A stretch of DNA of 64,000 nucleotides, taken from Haloferax profundi (GTDB taxonomy: Archaea; Halobacteriota; Halobacteria; Halobacteriales; Haloferacaceae). The stretch covers positions 1 to 64,000 of the forward strand of contig NZ_LOPV01000020.1 in the NCBI RefSeq assembly GCF_001469865.1, read 5' to 3'. Each line of letters starts with the position of its first letter. Position 1 is the first letter of the stretch. The notes under the pieces were generated by a model. That model ran no database searches. It worked only from the letters and a program-made list of their open reading frames with translations, and was not told the DNA's origin. This document shows positions 1 through 7,467 of the stretch, piece by piece. A program made the position numbers and the translations under genes.

Positions 1-73
1 CGTCGTCGGCGGATTCGTCCGCCTCTACGTCGGGGTCCGTGCCGGCGTCCTCGGCCTCGGGGTCCTCGGTCAT
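1..73 (-). CDS. N-terminus of an acidic protein, cut by the window edge
   Basis: Only the first 24 codons are visible, read leftward from an ATG at 73. They encode an Asp/Glu-rich start (MTEDPEAEDAGTD...) with almost no hydrophobic residues, typical of the disordered acidic leaders of haloarchaeal proteins. The rest lies left of the window, so no function can be given. The next gene on this strand ends at 164, leaving a 90-bp gap. Confidence 0.55.
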   Translation of the reverse strand, partial: MTEDPEAEDAGTDPDVEADESADD

Positions 74-163
74 GTGCGCCGGGTGGGTACGGGGGAGCAA
101 AAAGGGGTGTGATTCTGCGACGAGAGGAATCGGCCACGAACGCCGCACCGACACGGAGACACC

Positions 164-919
164 TCAGACGAACGTCGTGTCCAGACCCTCGCAGGCGCGC
201 GTGTGAAGTCGGTCAGTGACCGTCTCCATGAGACGCTCGAGATTGACGGTGTCCTCGCGATTGTACGAGACGAGTGTCTCGAGCGACGAGTCGTCACCGC
301 GTTCGTACTCGCGCCACAGTCGAACCGCGTCGCGGCCCGAGATATCCGGGCGGTCACGCTCGATACCGACGTCTTTCTCGATTTGTTTCAGGCCCCCGGT
401 CAGGTCGAGTGTCCGGCACGGATACATCAAGTCGACGTGTGGAACGTCGATATCGACGTCGAACGACGTTTCGAGGAAGGGGACGTCGAATCGCGCGCCG
501 TTGAACGTGGCGATGAGTTTGGCGTCGGAGAACTGTTCGGCGAGAGTATCGGCAGTCAAGGTGTCGCCGCGGACGAGCGTCGTCGTCTCGCCGCCGTGGT
601 AGAACGAGACGGTGGTCACGTCGTCTCGTTCGGGTGACAGACCCGTCGTCTCGATGTCGAAGAAGCACGTCTCGTCGCGGAAGTTCTCGTAGAGTCGCCA
701 CCGCTCACCAGACGGGAAGCAGTCGTCGAAGAAGTGGGAGTTTCCGTCGTCGAGGTGCGCTGTCGCCTCCGCGATGTACGACTCGATTCGGTCGGCCGTC
801 TTGCCGCCGACGAGTCCCGGGTCGAACTCGTCCCAGTGTGTGACCCCGGATTGCCAGAGATTGCGTTCCGTCCGTTCGCCCACGCCACGGACGGGGATGA
901 AACTGTTCTCGATTCGCAT
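164..919 (-). CDS. RNase H-like DEDDy 3'-5' exonuclease-type protein
   Basis: The 251-residue product has an RNase H-like nuclease fold of the YprB/RNase_H_2 kind. The first 30 residues (IPVRGVGERTERNLWQ) resemble a helix-hairpin-helix DNA-binding element. The first acidic motif, FFDIETTGL, lies near residue 86, the second (ATFNGARFDVPFL) near 130-142, and YNREDTVNL near 222 supplies the Tyr and Asp of a DEDDy active site. It probably acts on DNA or RNA ends; the substrate is unknown. I chose the ATG at 919 because the upstream extension is low-complexity and out of character, and because it leaves room for a promoter shared with the divergent SRAP gene at 1007. Confidence 0.8.
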   Translation of the reverse strand: MRIENSFIPVRGVGERTERNLWQSGVTHWDEFDPGLVGGKTADRIESYIAEATAHLDDGNSHFFDDCFPSGERWRLYENFRDETCFFDIETTGLSPERDDVTTVSFYHGGETTTLVRGDTLTADTLAEQFSDAKLIATFNGARFDVPFLETSFDVDIDVPHVDLMYPCRTLDLTGGLKQIEKDVGIERDRPDISGRDAVRLWREYERGDDSSLETLVSYNREDTVNLERLMETVTDRLHTRACEGLDTTFV

Positions 920-1006
920 ATACCGTACCGGGGAGTGCGGCGACCTAAATGCGTCGTCGTCTGGTCGCCGCGGGCGTTTTACCCACACCGTGCCTACGTC
1001 GAAGGT

Positions 1007-1714
1007 ATGTGTGGTCGCTACACGCTGTTTACCCCTCCAGAAGACCTCCGAGAGCGGTTCGGTGCGGAACCGACACGGCCGTTGGAACCGCGGTACAACT
1101 GCGCACCCGGACAAGAACTGCCGGTCGTCACGAACGAGGCTCCCGACGAGTTTCGGTTCATGAAGTGGGGTCTCGTCCCGTCGTGGGCCGACGGTCCGAA
1201 AGTCGGAAACGACCGCATCAACGCCCGCGGCGAGACGGTCAGCGAGAAGCGTAGTTTCGCAGATGCCTACGAGTCACGCCGGTGTCTCGTCCCCGCAGAC
1301 GGGTTCTACGAGTGGACGAAGACCGGGAGTGGGGGCAAACAACCGTATCGCGTCGCCTTCGAAGACGACCGACCGTTCGCCATGGCCGGCCTCTGGGAGC
1401 GATGGATGCCGTCGACGAAACAGACAGGACTCGGTGACTTCGGGAGCGGTGGCCCCTCTCGTGAGCAGGAACCGCTGGAGACGTTCACCATCGTCACGAC
1501 CGAACCGAACGACCTCATCTCGGAGTTACACCACCGGATGGCCGTCGTCCTCGCTCCCGACGAAGAAGAGACGTGGCTTCACGGCGACGCCGACGAGGCA
1601 GCGACGCTTCTCGACCCGTATCCAGACGACGGGTTGACGGCATACCCGGTTTCGACCAGAGTGAACAGTCCCGCGAACGACGCGGCGGACTTGATACAGC
1701 GAGTCGAGGTGTAG
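1007..1714 (+). CDS. SRAP-domain protein (HMCES/YedK family)
   Basis: The 235-residue product is a full-length SOS response-associated peptidase. Family members form a thiazolidine crosslink with abasic sites in single-stranded DNA through the N-terminal Cys exposed after Met removal. All hallmarks are visible: MCGRYT at the very start (Cys2), RYNCAPGQ near 38, MKWGLVPSW near 62, INARGET near 80, CLVPADGFYEW with its Glu near 104, and HHRMAVVL near 180. The requirement for Cys2 fixes the start at 1007 rather than further upstream. It is divergent from the nuclease gene at 919, so both may serve DNA repair. Confidence 0.95.
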   Translation: MCGRYTLFTPPEDLRERFGAEPTRPLEPRYNCAPGQELPVVTNEAPDEFRFMKWGLVPSWADGPKVGNDRINARGETVSEKRSFADAYESRRCLVPADGFYEWTKTGSGGKQPYRVAFEDDRPFAMAGLWERWMPSTKQTGLGDFGSGGPSREQEPLETFTIVTTEPNDLISELHHRMAVVLAPDEEETWLHGDADEAATLLDPYPDDGLTAYPVSTRVNSPANDAADLIQRVEV

Positions 1715-1757
1715 CACTGGGGAACACTAGGAGAATCCTCTTTCCGACCGAGTCGCT

Positions 1758-1792
1758 CTGAATTCACATCTCGGCGGGAAGCCCGAATTCAG
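1758..1792. repeat. Hairpin with CTGAATTC/GAATTCAG arms
   Basis: An 8-bp perfect inverted repeat (1758-1765 and 1785-1792) encloses a 19-nt loop that itself contains a short cggcggg...ccc pairing. It follows the SRAP stop by about 44 bp, so it could act as a terminator. It also resembles the subterminal hairpins of IS200/IS605-type elements, but no transposase gene is next to it. Confidence 0.45.
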
Positions 1793-1799
1793 GATTGTG

Positions 1800-1811
1800 T
1801 ATAGCGACATA
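1800..1811. repeat. Left arm of 12-bp inverted repeat bracketing the recombinase block
   Basis: TATAGCGACATA here is the exact reverse complement of TATGTCGCTATA at 4547-4558. When the flanks are aligned in inverted orientation, 16 of 20 positions agree. The pair encloses the AT-rich stretch, the DUF5805-like gene and the recombinase. Confidence 0.5.
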
Positions 1812-2993
1812 GAATATACGAGTTTATCGTCGAACAGCGCTGTCCTCGAGAGACCACTGCGTACACCTGAAATCGCGGGAAATTCTCAGTTCACTCGTAG
1901 ACGGTACGATTTCTCGCCGAGACGAGGCGAGAGTGCGTCTGTGGTGGTCGAGATGACCCGTTGGTTCCGCAGCAGCGTGCGAGTGCCAAGTGAACTCTCA
2001 CAGCCCACCGCGAGACCAACACACGCTGGACGGGTGTCGCGTTGGTGAAGGAGTGTGCAGTGCCCGTTCACCACCCGAATTAGCGGGCCTGTCTGTCTGT
2101 TCGAGGTGCCCCCCGAAGTCGATAGTCGATGATGCGGTCACCCGGAGAGGAGACGCACTGAAACGGCACAGGCGGGCGCTGAGCGACATCTTGCCCTCTA
2201 CGGGGAAATGCTACGTCCCGCACCACCGACGCCACTCTGCCCACACCTACAGCGGTCAAGTCGGGCACCACATCCGGGTGTTCCTTCACTGATTTTCCCG
2301 CTGTCGACTCCCGAACAAAGACAGATTTTCAGCGAGTTTCGTGTGTGGTATGTACAACACCGCCTCGTGGAAATCTACTCTATCTGAGTCAGAACTCGAC
2401 TATTTATTTCAAAATATGTTCGACGAGATATTCGTGTTAATTCGCTCCGGAAATCCTCTGGTATTTTCGAGTAAATTCCACCGACTATCTCGAACGATAA
2501 AAGAGAGTAATTCGGACAAAAATTCCACAGTTATGATATACTAATACGACACAGTCTAATTGAGAAATTATTAGTGGTCGTTGCGGACTACTCACTCCCG
2601 AATAAAAGCCACAGATAGCGAGCGGTGAACTTGATAACCATAATAATTCAGAGAATATATACAAGAAATAACGAACCCGCTGGAACGGCAACACCACAAT
2701 CTAACTCCAAGGTAAACACCACCAACATAGCCATCCAATTATCGGGGAGCCTTCTAAAATTGAGATGGTCGTGCAGGTATTCTGTCGTCACTACTAGAAC
2801 GGATTGAGACACCATTCTCAGATTCGCTCGAAACGGGCAAAATCGGCAGTGTCGAGAGTATGTGGATATCCTGAATACTACATGCAAATTGCTAATTTGA
2901 GGGATGCACAAATCAGGATAACACCCTATTTTGGCCAAAAATCCACTAGTACAATTTCAGATAAGGTCTCTTATTCTGTACAGTGCCGGTAGA

Positions 2994-3001
2994 TTGAATA
3001 T
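2994..3001 (+). promoter_or_regulatory. TATA-like box of the DUF5805-like/recombinase pair
   Basis: TTGAATAT ends 22 nt before the ATG at 3023, about the spacing seen for other leaderless genes here. It would drive both overlapping genes. Confidence 0.4.
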
Positions 3002-3022
3002 CGGCCCCCGAGTCGACCCGGT

Positions 3023-3469
3023 ATGAGCGACGAGGACGACCGGGCGACAGTCCAGACCTACGTCCCCACCCACCAGAAGGAGATTTGGAAGGACCACGCC
3101 GACCGACTCGACATGAGTCAGAGTGAATTTGTCAGGACGATGGTACAGGCTGGTCGGGCAGATTTCGAGGTCCCTTCGAGGGGCGATGAGACGGGCGTGA
3201 CCCCTGGGGTAGAAGGGGAGAAGACGGCCCTCCAGAACGGGAGTTCAAATCAAGATAGTTCGAGTGAAAACAACAGTGGACTCACGGCCCGTATCGTCGA
3301 GGCACTCGCGACCGAATCACACCTCTCGTGGGACGACCTCGTCTCGGCGCTCACAGACGACATCGAAGACCGCCTCGAATCGACGCTTCAGGACCTCCAG
3401 GCAGACGGGAGAGTCGTGTACAGTGGGCGACATGGCGGGTACACCTTAGCGGAGGACGATGGCCGCTGA
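3023..3469 (+). CDS. DUF5805-like recombinase-associated protein
   Basis: The 148-residue protein matches my recollection of the haloarchaeal DUF5805 family, which is commonly found just before a tyrosine recombinase gene. Residues 8-45 (QTYVPTHQKEIWKDHADRLDM, then SQSEFVRTMVQAGR) look like a ribbon-helix-helix DNA-binding unit. A Ser/Asn/Gly-rich linker covers about 55-90. Residues 92-148 form a predicted small winged helix (LTARIVEALATESHLSWDDL through GRVVYSGRHGGYTL). Its last 11 bases overlap the recombinase start, so translation is probably coupled. A role as accessory DNA-binding partner of the recombinase is inferred. Confidence 0.75.
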   Translation: MSDEDDRATVQTYVPTHQKEIWKDHADRLDMSQSEFVRTMVQAGRADFEVPSRGDETGVTPGVEGEKTALQNGSSNQDSSSENNSGLTARIVEALATESHLSWDDLVSALTDDIEDRLESTLQDLQADGRVVYSGRHGGYTLAEDDGR

Positions 3470-4508
3470 ACGACCGGCAGACGTGGAGGACCCAGTCGGG
3501 TATTTCCTCCAGGATATGACCTACCACGGGAAGACAGACAGAACTCGTGGTGCCTACGAACGTGTCCTCCGCGAGTTCGAGTCGTTCCTCGGTGACCCCT
3601 CTCGAAACCCCACTGGAACCGCGAAATCTGTCGACGACGCCAGTCACCGCGACTGTATGGCGTGGATTCACACATTGCGAAACCGGGCAGTCGCACCCAG
3701 TACCGTGGCGACCTATGCCTCCTACCTCCACCGATTCTACGCCTACATGGCCCAGGTCGGTGTGTTCGACTCCAACCCGATGGGCCTCGTGATGGAAGAG
3801 ATGGACGAAAAGATCGACTCGAACCCCGCCCGGAGAGAGGTTTCCGTCTCACAAATGCGGGAGTTCGTCCGCGACATCCGCCATCCACTGGAACACGCAC
3901 TCGTCGTCACCCTGCTCAAGACCGGGATGCGTGTCGGTGAACTGTGCAACCTCGACCTACGTGACCTATCACTCTCTGTCGACACACCAGTAGACGGTGT
4001 CTCGACCCGCGCAGCGCTCGATGGGCGAGGACCGTCAGTGTACGTCTCGTCCGAACCGAGCGTCGGGATGGCCACGAATGGCGAGACTCGTACCGCCTCG
4101 AACAAGCGAAAACGCTCGACAGTCGTCCCCGTCGACGACGAGGTAGAGACGGTGCTCTTGCGCTGGCTTGCGATTCGGCCGGACACCGAATCACCCGCAG
4201 AACCGCTGTTCGTGGGGACGTCGTCGGGGTGGGGCACACGCCTGACACCCGATGCGGTCCACCACATCGTCACCTCGCACGCCGCCGATGCAGGGTGGTA
4301 CCGCAGGGGTGGAGACCGCGAAGAGAACGTGACACCGCATTACTTCAGGCACTTCTTCACCACCCACCTCCGCGACAGGACCGGTGACCGCGGTATCGTC
4401 AAGTACCTCCGTGGCGACGTCGCCGGCGACATCATCGACACCTACACCCACAATTGGGGTGATAGAGTTCGTGAGACGTACGAATCGAATATTTATTCAC
4501 TGCTCTGA
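3459..4508 (+). CDS. Tyrosine site-specific recombinase (XerC/D-like integrase)
   Basis: The 349-residue protein has an N-terminal SAM-like core-binding domain (about 10-110) and a C-terminal catalytic domain. The catalytic Arg is in LLKTGMRVGELCNL near 157, a Lys-rich strand (SNKRKRSTVVPV) near 215 supplies the catalytic Lys, HYFRHFFTTHL near 290 gives the His-x-x-Arg box, and the Tyr nucleophile is in IIDTYTHNWGD near 328. The usual LGH before the Tyr reads LRGD here, a variant I associate with haloarchaeal recombinases. It begins inside the preceding gene. It may resolve chromosome dimers (Xer role) or be the integrase of a small element; the sequence alone does not decide. Confidence 0.9.
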   Translation: MAAERPADVEDPVGYFLQDMTYHGKTDRTRGAYERVLREFESFLGDPSRNPTGTAKSVDDASHRDCMAWIHTLRNRAVAPSTVATYASYLHRFYAYMAQVGVFDSNPMGLVMEEMDEKIDSNPARREVSVSQMREFVRDIRHPLEHALVVTLLKTGMRVGELCNLDLRDLSLSVDTPVDGVSTRAALDGRGPSVYVSSEPSVGMATNGETRTASNKRKRSTVVPVDDEVETVLLRWLAIRPDTESPAEPLFVGTSSGWGTRLTPDAVHHIVTSHAADAGWYRRGGDREENVTPHYFRHFFTTHLRDRTGDRGIVKYLRGDVAGDIIDTYTHNWGDRVRETYESNIYSLL

Positions 4509-4912
4509 GTCTCGAATCGAGTGTCTGTGACACGACTTATGAAGCGTATGTCGCTATATCTAATCGGCTTCAGGTGGTCGTCACAGTTTCGGAGTTTGGG
4601 TTCTGTTGCGTGTCTTATTTTCACATGGTTTGTGTTTGATTAGGCCCTCGTCTCGTGATTTCCGAGTTCGTCACGGTGAGAAAGCGTGGAAAGTTTTTCT
4701 GAGTGATATGGAATCAAAACCGGTAGACTGCGCCTATTTCTCCGTTGTTGTGCTTGAATAGAAGGCACGCAACACTTCCATCCTCCGAGGTTGTGTGGTC
4801 GTGGGGCGCCAGTGAATCGTGACGATTAGATAGGTTCGAGAGAGGGTGGCTCAAACGGTCGTTTGACTCTTAGATGCTTCTTTAGCCTTCGACCGACTCT
4901 CTCGGGTGAGAC
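4509..4912. other. 404-bp intergenic region after the recombinase
   Basis: No gene is supported. A small hairpin (GTGTC TGT GACAC, 4521-4533) just after the recombinase stop may terminate transcription. The right inverted-repeat arm lies at 4547-4558. The rest is moderately AT-rich, without open frames of typical haloarchaeal composition. Confidence 0.5.
4547..4558. repeat. Right arm of 12-bp inverted repeat bracketing the recombinase block
   Basis: TATGTCGCTATA is the exact inverted partner of 1800-1811 and is followed by TCTAATC, matching CACAATC on the other side at 4 of 7 positions. It lies 39 bp after the recombinase stop, where an integrase-proximal att or Xer site would be expected. 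Confidence 0.5.
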
Positions 4913-5521
4913 GTGAGTTCGCTGTTACCGCTGAAACCCGCTGCCGAATCGCTTGGCGACCGAGAGATAGCCCCGCTCCTCCTCTCACTGGACGACCCCG
5001 CAGCAGACGACGTTCTCGCGGCACTGTCGTCGTCGACCGCCCGGTCGCTCCTCACAGAAGTCTACGACGACCCTCGTCCGGCATCCGAGTTGGCCGACGT
5101 GCTCGACACGACCGTTCAGACCGTCAGCTACCACCTCGACCGATTGGTCGACGCCCAGTTAGTCGAACCCGTGACGACTTGGGTCTCCGCGCAGGGCCGA
5201 GAGATGGCCGTGTACGGTCCGACGAACTCCACCGTCGTTCTCTTCGCGGGTGCGGAGCGACCAGAACACCTCTCCACCGGCCTGAGAAACCTCGTCACCG
5301 GCGTCGGTCTCTCGGTAGTCGCGAGCGTACTAGTACAGGTCGTCTGGACGAATCAACGACCGCGTCCGAACGTGCTGCGGACGCCCGGGACTCCAGACGT
5401 CTTCTCGCCTGCGTTCTTCGCAGGGTACGTCGACGGACCGGGAGCCATCGTCCTCGGGGTGGGCATACTCCTGACTCTCGCCGTGAGCCTCGCTACCGTG
5501 TGGACTCAAAGGCGTCTTTGA
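4913..5521 (+). CDS. ArsR-type winged-helix regulator with two C-terminal membrane segments
   Basis: The 202-residue product starts at a GTG. Residues 30-105 form an ArsR-like winged helix (ARSLLTEVYDDPRPASELAD, then TVQTVSYHLDRLVDAQLVEP, and a wing ending YGPTNS). Two hydrophobic stretches follow, at about 126-142 and 175-193, so the protein should be membrane-anchored with its DNA-binding head in the cytoplasm. Haloarchaea have many such one-component regulators. The Tat lipoprotein gene begins 42 bp downstream in the same direction and may be its target or partner. Confidence 0.8.
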   Translation: MSSLLPLKPAAESLGDREIAPLLLSLDDPAADDVLAALSSSTARSLLTEVYDDPRPASELADVLDTTVQTVSYHLDRLVDAQLVEPVTTWVSAQGREMAVYGPTNSTVVLFAGAERPEHLSTGLRNLVTGVGLSVVASVLVQVVWTNQRPRPNVLRTPGTPDVFSPAFFAGYVDGPGAIVLGVGILLTLAVSLATVWTQRRL

Positions 5522-5563
5522 GTCACACATAGGGGGAAGGTCTCCCCCTCCGTCGGGGAGTGT

Positions 5564-6493
5564 GTGCAACGACGAGCCTTCCTCGCCGCGACCGGTACCG
5601 GTCTCGCGGCGGCACTCGCTGGCTGTACCGCAAGCGCAAACGACGGAACGGGCGGGGACGACCCAACCCCCGACCCGACGCCGGACCCAACACCCGAACC
5701 AGTCGACGCAGTCGTCGTCGAGTCGGGCGAGCGACTCACGACCGTCGTCGGCGACGCTCCCACACCCGACGACGGGGCGATGAAACCACACCACGTCCGC
5801 CTGACCACCACCGAATCCGGACCGTGGACCGTTCGAGTCAGCGTATCGCCTGCTCTCGGGGCTGGACACCGTGAGACGTACGAAGTGCACCCGAACGCCG
5901 AGGTATCGGTCTCACTCAGACTCCCCGCAGACTACGACGTGACTGTAACCGACCTCGAGACGGATGCGACGGCGACCGAAGTCGTCACGCCAGCCAACTT
6001 CGACTGTAATCGCTCGTGGACGGCGTTTTCACCCGACGACGGAGACATCTCGGTCAGTGGTGCAGCCACACGGATGGCGTGTGCACCGCCGGTCGTCACA
6101 GCAGACGCACCGTTGTCAGTTTCAGTTGGGGATAGGTCACTCTCCGACGGGGAGACGAAGCCACGGACGCTCTCGGTGGTGAATCCGACCGCGTCGGCCG
6201 CCGTAGTCGACCTCAGTCTCGAAGCCGACGCAGACGCAGTCGCGTTCGGTGGCAGGTTCCAGGTAGAACCGGATGCGCGAATAGACGTGACACTGACCGA
6301 ACAACGGAAGTTCGTCGCTCGTGTCGTCCGAGCCGAGAACGAAGCGTCCGAGACAGTCATCATCGAACCGTCGAGTTTCGACTGTAACGAGGGTACGACA
6401 GTCGTCGCACTGAACGACGACGGTGGAGTGCAGGCCACGACCCTCTCGACGCTGATGGCCTGCGGTGAAGAGATACCCGAGACGGCGGGTTAG
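5564..6493 (+). CDS. Tat-exported lipoprotein with two copies of a Cys-containing domain
   Basis: The 309-residue protein starts at a GTG with MQRRAFLAATGTGLAAALAGC, a twin-arginine lipoprotein signal with lipidation at Cys21. A Thr/Pro/Asp-rich linker follows (about 29-47). Two homologous beta-rich domains then cover about 48-165 and 170-300. Each ends with a matching pair of motifs: NFDCN...ATRMAC in the first and SFDCN...STLMAC in the second, giving two Cys per repeat that could form a disulfide outside the cell. The function is unknown; an extracellular binding role is plausible. Its end overlaps the convergent gene at 6490 by 4 bp. Confidence 0.8.
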   Translation: MQRRAFLAATGTGLAAALAGCTASANDGTGGDDPTPDPTPDPTPEPVDAVVVESGERLTTVVGDAPTPDDGAMKPHHVRLTTTESGPWTVRVSVSPALGAGHRETYEVHPNAEVSVSLRLPADYDVTVTDLETDATATEVVTPANFDCNRSWTAFSPDDGDISVSGAATRMACAPPVVTADAPLSVSVGDRSLSDGETKPRTLSVVNPTASAAVVDLSLEADADAVAFGGRFQVEPDARIDVTLTEQRKFVARVVRAENEASETVIIEPSSFDCNEGTTVVALNDDGGVQATTLSTLMACGEEIPETAG

Positions 6494-7389
6494 ACCCGGA
6501 GTTCGGTCTCTAACTCGGGAGAGTCGATGGCGTCTTTGACCGTCTCGGCGGCGTCTGTCGTCTCCGCGACGTTCTCCATCAACACCGTCTCGCTCGGGAA
6601 GAGGTGTTCCCCGAGGACGAGGCCGTGTTCACGCGCAGTCGACCCGGTCATCGTGAGGTAGACGCCGAGACCGGTCGCTGCGATGGCGGCTTCTTCTTCG
6701 GGACCTTCGTCGGGGTACGCGAACGTGACGTCGTCGAGACACCGTGTCCCGAGGACCGCTTCGACGAGACGCTCGTATCGCGGCGAGATACAGAGGTCAC
6801 CCGCGTAGTCGGCGACGAAGTCCCGGTCGAGGTCAGAGCCCGGTGGGAGAATCTCGGGGTCGGCCATCAGCGTGTGGTAGACCGTATCTCCGAGACCGGA
6901 GACGACACGAACGTCGGTGTCCATCGGGTCGATTCGGGCGTTCACGTCTTCGATGCTGCCGATGCCGTCGGGTTGGAGTGTGACGACTTCTTCGAGGACG
7001 AGGTCGGCGCTGTCGAATCCGAGACCGAACTCGTGGGTCCGGAGGGCGCGGAACGGTTCTTCGCGACCGACGAGATGGATGTCCACGCCGTCGATTTCGA
7101 AGACGACGCTGTCGAAGACGATTCGACGAGGCATGCCCTCTCGGTCGTCGCGCAAGAGCGAGTACTCGGGAGACGCCGAGTCTGAGAGGTCGCTGTAGTC
7201 TGCGAGTCGTTCGTACACGTCTCGTTCCGGATGGGTATGGCCTTTCGTGACGGACTTCTCGAACCTGAGCGTCGAGATGATTTCGTCTGCCACCTCGGCG
7301 ATGCTGTCGGTCGTGGCGAACCGTTCGAGCACCGCTTCGAGGGGGCGCCCCTTCCGCGGAACGGCGACGCGCACCGTCTCTGTCATCAT
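6490..7389 (-). CDS. HisG-like (ATP phosphoribosyltransferase-like) conserved protein
   Basis: The 299-residue protein begins VRVAVPRKGRPLEAVLERF, resembling the start of HisG, and later has LLRDDREGMPRRIVFDSVVFEIDGVD, comparable with the RDDDIP...GVVDLGI segment of HisG. No other his genes lie nearby and the C-terminal half is unlike HisG, so it is more likely a haloarchaeal paralogue with a periplasmic-binding-type fold than the histidine enzyme. Two adjacent ATGs (7389 and 7386) are both possible starts. Confidence 0.5.
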   Translation of the reverse strand: MMTETVRVAVPRKGRPLEAVLERFATTDSIAEVADEIISTLRFEKSVTKGHTHPERDVYERLADYSDLSDSASPEYSLLRDDREGMPRRIVFDSVVFEIDGVDIHLVGREEPFRALRTHEFGLGFDSADLVLEEVVTLQPDGIGSIEDVNARIDPMDTDVRVVSGLGDTVYHTLMADPEILPPGSDLDRDFVADYAGDLCISPRYERLVEAVLGTRCLDDVTFAYPDEGPEEEAAIAATGLGVYLTMTGSTAREHGLVLGEHLFPSETVLMENVAETTDAAETVKDAIDSPELETELRV

Positions 7390-7467
7390 CGGATGGTCGT
7401 GGTGGCCCGCTAAACAGGTTGCGCTTCGGGAAAACGTCTCTCGCGCGAAAAATGGTGACGCAGTCGG

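Larger units (their letters stand above)
1715..3022. other. 1.3-kb gene-poor stretch, AT-rich on its right half
   Basis: No convincing gene is present. The left part (to about 2290) is GC-rich but its frames look non-coding. From about 2290 to 3010 the sequence becomes markedly AT-rich with frequent stops in all frames. A 67-codon frame at 2341-2544 has atypical composition and no recognisable motif. A hairpin lies at 1758-1792 and one arm of a 12-bp inverted repeat at 1800-1811. The composition shift next to a recombinase suggests acquired or decayed DNA, or an AT-rich recombination site region. Confidence 0.6.

Noticed and set aside
1990-2544. Short frames in the gap before the recombinase
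   Set aside because: They lack haloarchaeal acidic bias, motifs or convincing promoters.
2290-3010. Possible replication origin in the AT-rich island
   Set aside because: No origin recognition box consensus and no orc1/cdc6 gene is present in the window.
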